64,000 bases of DNA from assembly GCA_965242665.1 (NCBI GenBank), contig OZ251484.1:1-64000 (forward strand), written 5' to 3'. Of this stretch, positions 44,790 through 53,490 are shown piece after piece. The position numbers and the translations under genes are program-made. Each line of letters starts with the position of its first letter. Position 1 is the first letter of the stretch. A model generated the notes under the pieces. That model was not told the DNA's origin, ran no database searches, and saw only the letters and a list, made by a program, of their open reading frames with translations. The DNA is from VXLM01 sp965242665. GTDB lineage: Bacteria > Chloroflexota > Dehalococcoidia > Lucifugimonadales > VXLM01.

Positions 44790-44924
44790 CTACTGGACGT
44801 TGACCTGCCTGGGGGACGGCGGTTGGACTCTATCAGTTTCGAGGTTTTCGGGTTCGCACGCCCCTGCCGACGTGAATATGAACCCTGTGGCGATGAGCCC
44901 GATGATTGCCTTGGAGAGTTTCAC
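44790..44924 (-). CDS. 44-aa small lipoprotein
   Basis: Read on the minus strand, GTG 44924 is preceded by GAGGGGG with 7-nt spacing and opens a frame of 44 residues ending at TAG 44790. It encodes a basic start (MKLSKA), a hydrophobic core and a lipobox (TSAGAC, Cys23), then a short polar tail rich in proline. This is a complete small lipoprotein pattern. It lies 89 bp upstream of the CD225-like gene on the same strand. Confidence 0.55.
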   Translation of the reverse strand: MKLSKAIIGLIATGFIFTSAGACEPENLETDRVQPPSPRQVNVQ

Positions 44925-45222
44925 TTAGTTGCCCCCTCGTGGTCAGGTTTGCGAATTGCCAATCACGAACCGTCCCTAATACGGGCCACTCAGGGGCACA
45001 GAGTGCCCTGACGCATGACCCAGCGGATGTGGAGCTGGGACACGCCCCGTACTAGAAACCTCGCGATTGGCAAGAGACATGATATGGAACGCCCCCAAGA
45101 AAGTCAAGTATTTTCCTTGCAAGGCCTGCCCGCTGCGAATACCCGCACACGGCGCGAGTACGGTATGATATGTTTGCATCCCCCGATGCAACGCACTACG
45201 GAACTAGGAAAGGAGACGATAT

Positions 45223-45669
45223 ATGACATTGGCAACAGCGAAGAGCGCAGCGACCGCAGTATGGGAAGGTTCCCTCTTGGAGGGCTCCGGACGAGCCTCC
45301 GCGTCCAGCGGCGCGTTCACCGGACTCGCCGTATCATGGGCTGCGAGAACGAACCGCGAAGAACCGACGACCAGCCCCGAGGAGCTGCTCGCTTCTTCCC
45401 ACGCGGCCTGCTACTGCATGGCGTTGTCCAACGGACTCACGCAGGCGGGCACGCCGCCAACGAGACTCGAAGTCAGCGCAACCGTTACGTTCGCGCAGCA
45501 AGAAGTCGGTTGGAAGGTCGACAGCAGCGCGCTGACCGTCACCGGCGACGTGCCGGGCGCGACGGCGGCGAGCTTCCGGAGCGCAGCGGAAGCTGCCAAG
45601 GACGGCTGCCCGATCTCCAAGGCCATCGCCGGCAACGTCGCCGTCACCGTCGAGGCTGCACTCGCATAG
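45223..45669 (+). CDS. OsmC-family peroxiredoxin
   Basis: The 148-residue protein carries the two OsmC cysteines: Cys63 in SSHAACYC, normally peroxidatic, and Cys129 in KDGCPISKA, resolving. It reduces organic hydroperoxides in the cytoplasm. AAAGGAG lies upstream of the ATG. The adjacent Cys65 is an extra thiol. It precedes the two HtrA-like protease genes by 63 bp but is probably a separate unit. Confidence 0.9.
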   Translation: MTLATAKSAATAVWEGSLLEGSGRASASSGAFTGLAVSWAARTNREEPTTSPEELLASSHAACYCMALSNGLTQAGTPPTRLEVSATVTFAQQEVGWKVDSSALTVTGDVPGATAASFRSAAEAAKDGCPISKAIAGNVAVTVEAALA

Positions 45670-45732
45670 GAACGCACCGAATAGACTCAAATCCGGCGCG
45701 GCTGCTGCCGCGCCCAAGCATTCGCCAATCCG

Positions 45733-48027
45733 ATGCGAAACATCCGAAGAGCGCCCATCATCGCCATCGCGGCGTTCGTCGCCGTGATCTCGGCCGCCTG
45801 CGGCGGCCCTCCCCCCGACGTGGATGCCACCGTCGAGGCGAGAGTCGCCGCGCAACTGGCCGCCCAGGCCACCACCGAGGCCGCCGTCGTCGCGCGCGTG
45901 GAAGCCACCATGGAAGCGGCATCCCCGCCGCCTACCGAAACTCCCACTACCCCGCCCTCTCCCACGAGCACCCGCACGCCTACCAACACCCCAAGCCCGA
46001 CCTCGACTCCTACCCCCACCCCTACCCCACTGCCCACCCGCACGAACACTCCAACCAGCACCAGCACTCCCTCGCCGACACTGATTCCAACCCCGACGTC
46101 TACTCCCACGAATACGCCCGCGCCCACTCCGACGCCCACTCCCGCCAACACCCCGACGCCGTCCCAAACTCCTGCGCCAACGCCTACCATTACCCCCGTG
46201 CCGACTCCAACGGAGACGCCGACTCCAACGAACGTCCCAACGGTCACGCCAACTCCAGACCATGAAGCAACCGCAGTCGCCGCCGCAAATACCGCCATAG
46301 CGCGCTCGTTCGAGGGAGACGGCTCGCAATCCCCCACGCCCGGAGCCGGACAGGAAGGCAGCTCTACGCCCATTCCGACGACTCCGCCGCTGTTGGACGT
46401 TCCCGCGCTATCCATCGCAGACATCGTCGAGGCGAAGAGGGCCGGTGTGGTGCGCGTCGTTGGAACGTCCGCAAGGGGATCGGGGTTCATCATCGACGAC
46501 GCAGGGCACATCTTGACCAATCACCACGTCGTCGCCGGATCCAACCGCACGACCGTCATACTCGACGACGGCGCCAGAGTCCCCGCTCAGATCACCGCAT
46601 CCGACGCCAGCCAGGACATCGCTATTCTCAAGATCGCCGTCGACCGACGCCTGACCGTCCTGCAAATCGCAACGAGCGTGCGAGAGGGCGACGAAGTACT
46701 GGCGCTCGGCTATCCCCTCGACACCGATAGCCTCTCTACGACGAGGGGCATTGTATCCTCCTTCCGACTCGACCTCGGAGTCCCCCATATACAGACCGAC
46801 GCAGCCATCAATCTCGGCAACAGCGGCGGCCCCCTCCTCGATCTCACAGGCCGGGTCGTCGGCATGAATGTGTCCATCCAGCGCAGGATGAGCATGGAGG
46901 GCCAAGATTTCCAGGCTCAGGGAATTGGCTTCGCAATTCGATACGACGTCCTCTCCGCGTACATAGCCATGGCGCTGTCCGACGACGGCCAAGGATCACC
47001 GCCCCCGCAAACCCCGGTCTCCCACTCCCCGGAAAACACATTCGGCCCCGCCGCGGGTTCCCTCGATCATGACGACGACGACCTCATTCCCACGTTCGAC
47101 AGCAACGTGAACGTAGCAAACTTCCTGACCGAGGTAACCTTCAGAGCCCCCTCCGAGGGGCCCTGGAGCAGCGGGCTGCTCCTCCGACGAACGAGGGAGA
47201 ACGAAGCGCACGCAGTCCTCATCCACAGCGACGGGAGCTGGAGCCGCGCGCGAATCGGCGAAACCGCCCGCGAATCCGATACCCAGGGCGCTCCCTCGTC
47301 CAATATCGACCCCTCGCCCAACGCGGAAAACCACATCCGCGTGATCGCGCAAGGCGACCGCGGATGGCTCTTCATCAACGACGCCTACGAAGCAGAACTC
47401 GACCTCGGAAGCCTCGTCGAATACGGATCGGTTGGACTACTCGGCTCCTGGTTCCAAGGAGAGGAACGGAGCGGAATGAGCACCCGCTTCTCCGGCTTCA
47501 TCGTCCGCGAGATCCAAACCGCACACGCGCCCAAGAACATCATCATCCCGCACAACCCCACCGACCAAGCCATCGACGTCCAACGAATCCACGTCCGCGT
47601 CGCCGACTGCATCATAGAGGGGCGTTTCCACAACCCCTACTCTTCCATCGACGGATCGTGGAGCAGCGGCTTCCTATTCCGAGAACGAACACCGACCAAC
47701 GCGTTCCACGCAATCGTACTCGACGAGTCGGGCAGATGGTTCCATCATCTGCGCGCGGGCGGCGCAACCGCCGTCCAACGACTGGCCAACCGCGCGTCCG
47801 ACCGCATATCCACCGACCCGAACGGCAGCAATCACATCCGCATCATCGCACTCGGATCCGAGGGATGGCTGTTCGTAAACGGAAACTACGTGGACAGACT
47901 CGAACTCGGAGGCTTGCTCAAACCAGGAACCGCGGCGGCCGTCGCCGGATACTTCATGGGCGACGGCGTCGCAGGCATGTCCACCAACGTTGACAATCTC
48001 GCCGTCTGGTCTATAGGATCTCCGTAG
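45733..48027 (+). CDS. HtrA-like serine protease lipoprotein with jelly-roll-like repeats, copy 1
   Basis: The 764-residue protein has a lipoprotein signal (Cys23 in ISAAC), a helical segment (about 29-63) and a Thr/Pro linker of about 110 residues. A trypsin-like S1C domain follows with His265 (TNHHVV), Asp295 (SQDIA) and Ser364 (GNSGG). No PDZ domain is present. Residues about 430-764 contain two similar beta-rich modules of about 150 residues, each with SSGLLLR or SSGFLFR, AHAV or FHAI, NHIRVIA and GWLFIN or GWLFVN. These look like concanavalin/LamG or DUF1080 jelly rolls. It should be a surface protease with carbohydrate- or ligand-binding tails. Confidence 0.85.
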   Translation: MRNIRRAPIIAIAAFVAVISAACGGPPPDVDATVEARVAAQLAAQATTEAAVVARVEATMEAASPPPTETPTTPPSPTSTRTPTNTPSPTSTPTPTPTPLPTRTNTPTSTSTPSPTLIPTPTSTPTNTPAPTPTPTPANTPTPSQTPAPTPTITPVPTPTETPTPTNVPTVTPTPDHEATAVAAANTAIARSFEGDGSQSPTPGAGQEGSSTPIPTTPPLLDVPALSIADIVEAKRAGVVRVVGTSARGSGFIIDDAGHILTNHHVVAGSNRTTVILDDGARVPAQITASDASQDIAILKIAVDRRLTVLQIATSVREGDEVLALGYPLDTDSLSTTRGIVSSFRLDLGVPHIQTDAAINLGNSGGPLLDLTGRVVGMNVSIQRRMSMEGQDFQAQGIGFAIRYDVLSAYIAMALSDDGQGSPPPQTPVSHSPENTFGPAAGSLDHDDDDLIPTFDSNVNVANFLTEVTFRAPSEGPWSSGLLLRRTRENEAHAVLIHSDGSWSRARIGETARESDTQGAPSSNIDPSPNAENHIRVIAQGDRGWLFINDAYEAELDLGSLVEYGSVGLLGSWFQGEERSGMSTRFSGFIVREIQTAHAPKNIIIPHNPTDQAIDVQRIHVRVADCIIEGRFHNPYSSIDGSWSSGFLFRERTPTNAFHAIVLDESGRWFHHLRAGGATAVQRLANRASDRISTDPNGSNHIRIIALGSEGWLFVNGNYVDRLELGGLLKPGTAAAVAGYFMGDGVAGMSTNVDNLAVWSIGSP

Positions 48028-48031
48028 CGCC

Positions 48032-50338
48032 ATGAGTCCAAAGATCGTTCTATCCATCTTCGTTACTGCGGTACTCTTCGCAGCGGGATGCGGCGACGAT
48101 GCCCCGACGATCGACGTCGACGCCACCATCGCAGCTCAGGTCTCCACCCAACTCGAGGCGCAAGCGACCAGCCAGGCCGCCATCGCCCTGGGCGTTCAGG
48201 CAACCATGGAAGCCATCCCCACACCGACCAACACTCCGACCCCAACATCAACGCCGACGCCTACGCCTACCCATACCCCCACTCCGACTCCAACACCCAC
48301 ACCAACGCCCACTCACACGCCGACGCCCATTCCAACGCTGACGCGGACACCCACTCACACCCCGACGTTCACTCCAACGCCGACGAACACGCCGACGCAT
48401 ACTCCAACGCCGACGATTACCCCGACGCCCACCAACACGCCGACGCCCGTCCCAACCCCGACGCCGACACACACTCCCACCAATACTCCAACTCCGACGC
48501 CTACCTATACGATTACTCCAACGCCCGACCACGAAGCCACCGCCGTCGCAGCGGCTCAGACTGCCATAGCCCGCGCCTTCGAGGACGACCCTCCATCTAC
48601 CACTGGCGGAACCACGCCGACGCGCACGCCCACAACCGTGCAGGGAACCACGCCGACACGCACGCCCACAACCGCAAGGCCGGCCACGCCAAGCACAGAC
48701 CTGTCCATCCCAGACCTCGTCGAGCGAGTCAGAGCAGGCGTCGTGCTTGTGCTCACGAACTCCGGGTCTGGGTCAGGCTTCATCGTTGATTCGCAAGGCC
48801 ACATCCTCACGAACGAACACGTCATCGACGGATCGAGCCGCATAACCGTCGTGCTCGACAACGGGAGCAGACTGCCCGCCCAGGTGGTCTCGTCCGACGC
48901 CGCGCGGGACATCGCCCTCCTGAAAGTCACGACGTCCGCGCGCCTGACCGTGCTCCCGCTCGCGGCCCAAGTGCGCGCTGGAGAAGAAGTCGTCGCCCTG
49001 GGGTATCCGCTTTCGTCGGAGCTGCGCGGCGAAATGACAGTGACCAGGGGCATCGTCTCCGCGTTCCGCACGCGTAGAGGCGTCGACTACGTGCAAACCG
49101 ACGCGGCCATCAACCCAGGCAACAGCGGCGGCCCCCTCCTCAACCTCAGAGGCGAAGTTGTCGGTATGAACACGTCCGTACAACGAGAGATATGGGGGGA
49201 AGACTACTTCGCGCAGGGAATCGGCTTCGCCATCAGATCCAGCGTTCTCTCCAGCCGCCTCCAGACCATGAAGTCCGGCAGCCAGTCCTCCATCTCCACA
49301 CCCACGAGAACCCCGGTGTGGATTCCCCCGTCCGGCAGCGACTCCTACGGCCCAGTGACCGGAACGATGGAGCATGACCCGGACGATGGGTTCATCCCGA
49401 CCTTCAATAGCAGAGTCGACTTCGCAGACTCCGTGACGGAGGCGACCTTCCGCAACCCGCCTTTGAACACGTGGAGTTACGGCATCATGATCCGCAACTC
49501 CGCCGCCAACACGTTCCACGCGGTCGTCGTCCACAGCGCCGGGTCGTGGCACCACTACCTGCGAACGGGCAGCGCAAGCACCGACTCACTCGTCCAATCC
49601 TCCGGATCGTCGAACATCAGGACGGACACCAACGGCGAAAACCGCATCCGCGTAATCGCCCAAGGCGACCGCGGATGGCTCTTCATCAACGGCGAGTACG
49701 AGGCAGAACTCGACCTCAGCGGACTCACCGACTCCGGAGCGATCAAACTGATCGGCGCGTATTTCACCGGACACGAGCGCCGCAACACAGCAACCCGATT
49801 CTACGGCTTCACCATCCGCCCCATCACCCAGAGCTACGGGCCCACCCACGGCGACATCGAGCACAACCCCGACGACCGCTCCATCGACGGATGGCACAGC
49901 TACACCACGATAACCGACGGCATCTTCGAAGCGCGGTTCTCCAACCCATACCATCCAGGCGACGGATCCTGGAGCAGCGGCTTCCTGTTCCGAAACAGCG
50001 GACGGAACGAGTTCCACGCCGTCGTAGTCACAGAGGACGGATACTGGTTCCACCGTCTCCGCACCGGCGACCCAGACTCTACCCAGCATTTGGCCGAAAG
50101 ACCGTCGAGCAGCATCTCCACCATCGCAAGCGGCAGCAACCACATCCGCGTCATCGTCGTCGGGTCCGACGGGTGGCTATTCGTAAACGGACACTACGTG
50201 GAGCGGCTGCAACTCGGCGGCTGGCTCGAGCCGGGAACCGTATACGCCATTGCCAGCTACTTCACAGGCGATGGCATCGCCGGCCGGTCGACCAGCTTCC
50301 AACTCTTCACGATCTGGTCCATCGCCGCTACCCCGTGA
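48032..50338 (+). CDS. HtrA-like serine protease lipoprotein with jelly-roll-like repeats, copy 2
   Basis: A 768-residue paralogue that starts 4 bp after the stop of copy 1. The layout is identical: lipobox FAAGC (Cys20), helical segment, longer Thr/Pro linker (about 62-165), His261 (TNEHVI), Asp291 (ARDIA), Ser363 (GNSGG), then two jelly-roll-like modules (SYGIMIR, SSGFLFR, GWLFING, GWLFVNG). The catalytic cores are clearly related but diverged, so the duplication is older than that of the restriction enzymes. Both genes probably form one transcript. Confidence 0.85.
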   Translation: MSPKIVLSIFVTAVLFAAGCGDDAPTIDVDATIAAQVSTQLEAQATSQAAIALGVQATMEAIPTPTNTPTPTSTPTPTPTHTPTPTPTPTPTPTHTPTPIPTLTRTPTHTPTFTPTPTNTPTHTPTPTITPTPTNTPTPVPTPTPTHTPTNTPTPTPTYTITPTPDHEATAVAAAQTAIARAFEDDPPSTTGGTTPTRTPTTVQGTTPTRTPTTARPATPSTDLSIPDLVERVRAGVVLVLTNSGSGSGFIVDSQGHILTNEHVIDGSSRITVVLDNGSRLPAQVVSSDAARDIALLKVTTSARLTVLPLAAQVRAGEEVVALGYPLSSELRGEMTVTRGIVSAFRTRRGVDYVQTDAAINPGNSGGPLLNLRGEVVGMNTSVQREIWGEDYFAQGIGFAIRSSVLSSRLQTMKSGSQSSISTPTRTPVWIPPSGSDSYGPVTGTMEHDPDDGFIPTFNSRVDFADSVTEATFRNPPLNTWSYGIMIRNSAANTFHAVVVHSAGSWHHYLRTGSASTDSLVQSSGSSNIRTDTNGENRIRVIAQGDRGWLFINGEYEAELDLSGLTDSGAIKLIGAYFTGHERRNTATRFYGFTIRPITQSYGPTHGDIEHNPDDRSIDGWHSYTTITDGIFEARFSNPYHPGDGSWSSGFLFRNSGRNEFHAVVVTEDGYWFHRLRTGDPDSTQHLAERPSSSISTIASGSNHIRVIVVGSDGWLFVNGHYVERLQLGGWLEPGTVYAIASYFTGDGIAGRSTSFQLFTIWSIAATP

Positions 50339-50395
50339 GCGTGGGCTGGAGTTCCTCCTCGCAGTCCATCGTCAGCGTTGCCGCTGGAACGGACG

Positions 50396-50992
50396 CTATC
50401 GAGCCCTCTCCAACGTGATCGTCCCCATCTCCCGTCTTCCCCTACCCGAATAGTAGATGCCAACCAGCGCATCGCCGGACAGCTCCAGTAAAGCAGTGCC
50501 CCGGTGAGCCCCCATCGTCTCCTGTGCGTCCGGACTTGGCTCGTTGAGATAGAGGTACGTGAGTTCAGGATTCACCGCGTCGTCCGTCTTGATGGCCGCC
50601 AAGGTGCTATGCGAACGAGAATGTTCGGTGTCCAGACGGATGGCCATCTTCGACCAACGCTGACGGATGACGACGGAAACAGGTTGCGAGGAACCGTCGT
50701 CGCCATGAGAAGATTTGACCTCGCCCTTCCACTCCCCATTGAGGTTTGGGACATCTACAAAGCCGATCTTCCGCAGAAGATCCAGCCTCCAGACGTACCG
50801 ATCGAACACCCAGTAAGCGGCAGAAAAGAACGCGGGCACCGACGGCGCGCTGAGCAACCACGACAACTCCGGTCCCAACAACTCGCCCAGGAACCACGCG
50901 AACGACGCGCCCAGAATCCACGCCAACAAGACGCCGACTATGGCGAGAACAAGCGTTACCCTTGTCCGGCCGTCCGCTTCGTAAGAATGCAT
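50396..50992 (-). CDS. Cap15-like CBASS effector (two TM helices, beta-rich domain)
   Basis: The 198-residue protein has two N-terminal membrane helices (about 11-35 and 42-62) followed by a beta-barrel-like domain. The domain has LNGEWKGEV, TYLYLNEPS and HRGTALLELSGDALVGIYYSGRGRREMG split over the last strands. This pattern fits the SMODS-associated 2TM, beta-strand-rich effector family (S-2TMbeta, Cap15). Known Cap15 binds a cyclic nucleotide and disrupts the inner membrane to abort phage infection. It lies 10 bp downstream of the CD-NTase stop. An upstream in-frame start at 51031 would overlap that gene. Confidence 0.82.
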   Translation of the reverse strand: MHSYEADGRTRVTLVLAIVGVLLAWILGASFAWFLGELLGPELSWLLSAPSVPAFFSAAYWVFDRYVWRLDLLRKIGFVDVPNLNGEWKGEVKSSHGDDGSSQPVSVVIRQRWSKMAIRLDTEHSRSHSTLAAIKTDDAVNPELTYLYLNEPSPDAQETMGAHRGTALLELSGDALVGIYYSGRGRREMGTITLERAR

Positions 50993-51002
50993 CGCCGTCG
51001 AA

Positions 51003-51860
51003 TCAACCCCAGTCGTTCCACAAGGCCGCAAGCTGGCCTATGAATTCTCTGGCATCTTCTGTATCCCACTGTTCAGGAGACTGGCCAAACAGACGTTGCT
51101 GACCGTTTTGGCAGAGCATACCGTCAAGCCATGCTCCCCGCATCCAGTTGACGACCGCGAAGTACGTGTTCTGGAAACCGGGTTGGAACATATAATTGGG
51201 CGCGTTGTAGATAATGCACTCGACGAAGTACGACGGAGCGAGGTCTGCGTCGATCCGGCCCTCGGATTCGAGATGGTTTCGAGCATTCTTGAATATCATC
51301 ACAGTCCGCTTGTACCGTTGCGATGTGTCCCTGTCTTTGGTTTTGCCATTCTCGTAGTGCTTCTTCGGGTAGTTGATTATCTGGCGCTTGTTCGGCAACG
51401 CATAGAACATAATACCTTCCATGTGCGAGGAGAATGTCCCATAGTTGCTGTGCGTTATGCAGACGACGACATCAGCCGCCAGCCGCCGCCGGCCCGCCTT
51501 CACCTTGATCGACTTTTTGCCCTCTACCACATACTTCTCGCCGAATCCTTTCTTCAGAGCCCCGAGCGCATCGCGCCTGAACAGCTTCCAAGTGTCGTAA
51601 GTCGAGCCTGCTTTGTAGTGGGACGTCGATTGCAGTTCCAACACGATGTCCACGTCGCTGTCGCCTTGTATATTGGTGTCGTTGCTATACGATCCTTGAA
51701 GGCGAAAGTCATACTTCACTTTCGACAGCGGAGGATACTGCTTCAATACCTCCCGTATCGCCTTGTGAGTGCGCTTCGAAGCGTCTTGCGGCCCATGGTC
51801 AGACCACTTACTAAGTTGAGGTTCGGGGATGCCCACAGAACTACCTCCCAAGTTGCTCAT
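51003..51860 (-). CDS. CBASS CD-NTase (cGAS/DncV-like nucleotidyltransferase)
   Basis: The 285-residue enzyme has the polymerase-beta-type active site of CD-NTases: GS at 56-57 in LQGSYSND, the metal pair Asp69 and Asp71 in GDSDVDIVLE, and the third acidic residue Asp130 in RRLAADVVV. The C-terminal half is the helical OAS1-like domain. It should make a cyclic di- or trinucleotide upon phage infection, but the product and clade cannot be fixed by eye. The ATG at 51860 overlaps the glyS stop (ATGA, 4 bp), so it is translationally coupled to a housekeeping gene. With the Cap15-like gene it forms a minimal type I CBASS operon without ubiquitin-like accessory genes. Confidence 0.88.
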   Translation of the reverse strand: MSNLGGSSVGIPEPQLSKWSDHGPQDASKRTHKAIREVLKQYPPLSKVKYDFRLQGSYSNDTNIQGDSDVDIVLELQSTSHYKAGSTYDTWKLFRRDALGALKKGFGEKYVVEGKKSIKVKAGRRRLAADVVVCITHSNYGTFSSHMEGIMFYALPNKRQIINYPKKHYENGKTKDRDTSQRYKRTVMIFKNARNHLESEGRIDADLAPSYFVECIIYNAPNYMFQPGFQNTYFAVVNWMRGAWLDGMLCQNGQQRLFGQSPEQWDTEDAREFIGQLAALWNDWG

Positions 51861-53230
51861 GGTCTTGAAGACTCTCCTGGCACGGTCGTCAGCCGCTCCC
51901 CCACTTCCCCAACCAGCCGGTCGATTGGCACCCGCACCTGCGCCATCGTGTCGCGGTCGCGGATGGTGACAGCGCGGTCGTCGAGGGTGTCGAAATCGAC
52001 GGTGATGCAAAGGGGCGTGCCGATCTCGTCCTGCCGGCGGTAGCGCCGCCCGATGCTCTGCGCGTCGTCGTACTCCACGAGCCCGTCGACGACTCCGGAC
52101 TGCCGGATGATGTCGTGCACCTGACGCGCCGTGGGAACCAGGCGCTCGTTGCGGCTCAGCGGCAGAACCGCGGCCTTGACCGGCGCGAGGTCCGGATGCA
52201 GCTTGAGGACGGTTCGCTTCTCCGATGCGCCCTTGGCGCTGACCGCTTCTTCCTCGGTATATGCGTCCGCAAGGAAGGTCATAACCGCGCGGTCGACGCC
52301 TGCGGAGGGCTCGATGACGTATGGCGTGTAGCGTTCCTTGGCCTGCTCGTCGAAGTAGGTGAGCGATTCGCCGCTCGCATCGGAGTGCGCCTTGAGGTCG
52401 TAATCCGTGCGGTTGGCGATGCCCTGTATCTCCCCCCAACCCCATGGGAAGCGGTACTCGATGTCGTGCGTCGCCTTGGCGTAGTGTGCGAGCTCGTCCG
52501 ACTCGTGCGTGCGCAGGCGCAGCATGTCCGGGTCGACGCCAAGGCCGGTGTACCATGCCATGCAGTCCTCAACCCATTGGTCGTGCCAGGCCTCATCCTC
52601 TCCCGGCTTGACGAAGAACTCGATTTCCATGATCTCGAACTCGCGCGTGCGGAATATGAAGTTGCCGGTGGTGATTTCGTTGCGGAACGCCTTGCCGACC
52701 TGCGCGATGCCGAACGGCAGCTTGCGCCGCGTCGATGTGACGATGTTGTTGAAGTTGACGAAGATGCCCTGCGCGGTTTCCGGCCGGAGGGGAGTCTTGT
52801 TCTCGTCGGTCCGCACGGGGCCGACATGAGTCTCGAACATGAGGTTGAACTGCTTCGCGTCGGTGAAGGCATCGTCGACACCGCACGCAGGGCACGACTT
52901 CCCCTCGACATGGTCTTCTCGGAAGCGCTGACGACAGTCGCGGCATTCGACGAGCGGGTCGTTGAAGTGCGCGGTGTGTCCGGACGCGCGCCAAACCTCC
53001 GGGTGCATGAGGATGGCGGCGTCGAGCCCAACGACGTCGCGGCGTCCCCATACGAACGTTTGCCACCAATGGCGCTTGACGTTGTTCTTCAGCTCGACCC
53101 CCAGCGGCCCATAGTCCCATGTGCTGCCGAGCCCGCCGTATATCTCGCTGCTCTGGAAGAGGAATCCCCTGCGCTTGCACAGGGACATGAGGGTGGTCAG
53201 GTCGAGTGGGGCAAATGATGCGCTTGTCAA
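51857..53230 (-). CDS. glyS: Glycyl-tRNA synthetase, class II alpha2 type
   Basis: The 457-residue protein charges tRNA-Gly. It opens with LMSLCKRRGFLFQSSEIYGG and has the class II motifs: TRRKLPFGIAQVGKAFRNEI for motif 2 and an FRTREFEIMEIEFF stretch. It ends with the anticodon-binding domain (VLPLSRNE, YRRQDEIGTP). Four cysteines (CRDC and CPAC) form a zinc site in the insertion. This is the single-subunit type. The stop codon is shared with the CD-NTase start. Confidence 0.95.
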   Translation of the reverse strand: MTSASFAPLDLTTLMSLCKRRGFLFQSSEIYGGLGSTWDYGPLGVELKNNVKRHWWQTFVWGRRDVVGLDAAILMHPEVWRASGHTAHFNDPLVECRDCRQRFREDHVEGKSCPACGVDDAFTDAKQFNLMFETHVGPVRTDENKTPLRPETAQGIFVNFNNIVTSTRRKLPFGIAQVGKAFRNEITTGNFIFRTREFEIMEIEFFVKPGEDEAWHDQWVEDCMAWYTGLGVDPDMLRLRTHESDELAHYAKATHDIEYRFPWGWGEIQGIANRTDYDLKAHSDASGESLTYFDEQAKERYTPYVIEPSAGVDRAVMTFLADAYTEEEAVSAKGASEKRTVLKLHPDLAPVKAAVLPLSRNERLVPTARQVHDIIRQSGVVDGLVEYDDAQSIGRRYRRQDEIGTPLCITVDFDTLDDRAVTIRDRDTMAQVRVPIDRLVGEVGERLTTVPGESSRP

Positions 53231-53490
53231 TTCTCGCTCGCAGTGTGTGGGGATGACAGGACGATTATAGAACGGACAGCGGCTGGAGGGCTAGTAGCGC
53301 GGACAGATGGTTTCGAGGTGATGAGCCGCTCTCTCCGAGAGAACTTGCAGCGGCGGGGGCGCGTGCCGTCTCATTCTCGGTCATTGATAGCCGCCGTTCT
53401 CATATGTACCAAGTGTAGCACAAGCGGGGGCGATGATCCCACGCCGCCCAGGAGGAACGGTCTATGGCGTCCGGTATCGGCTCCGAGCCG

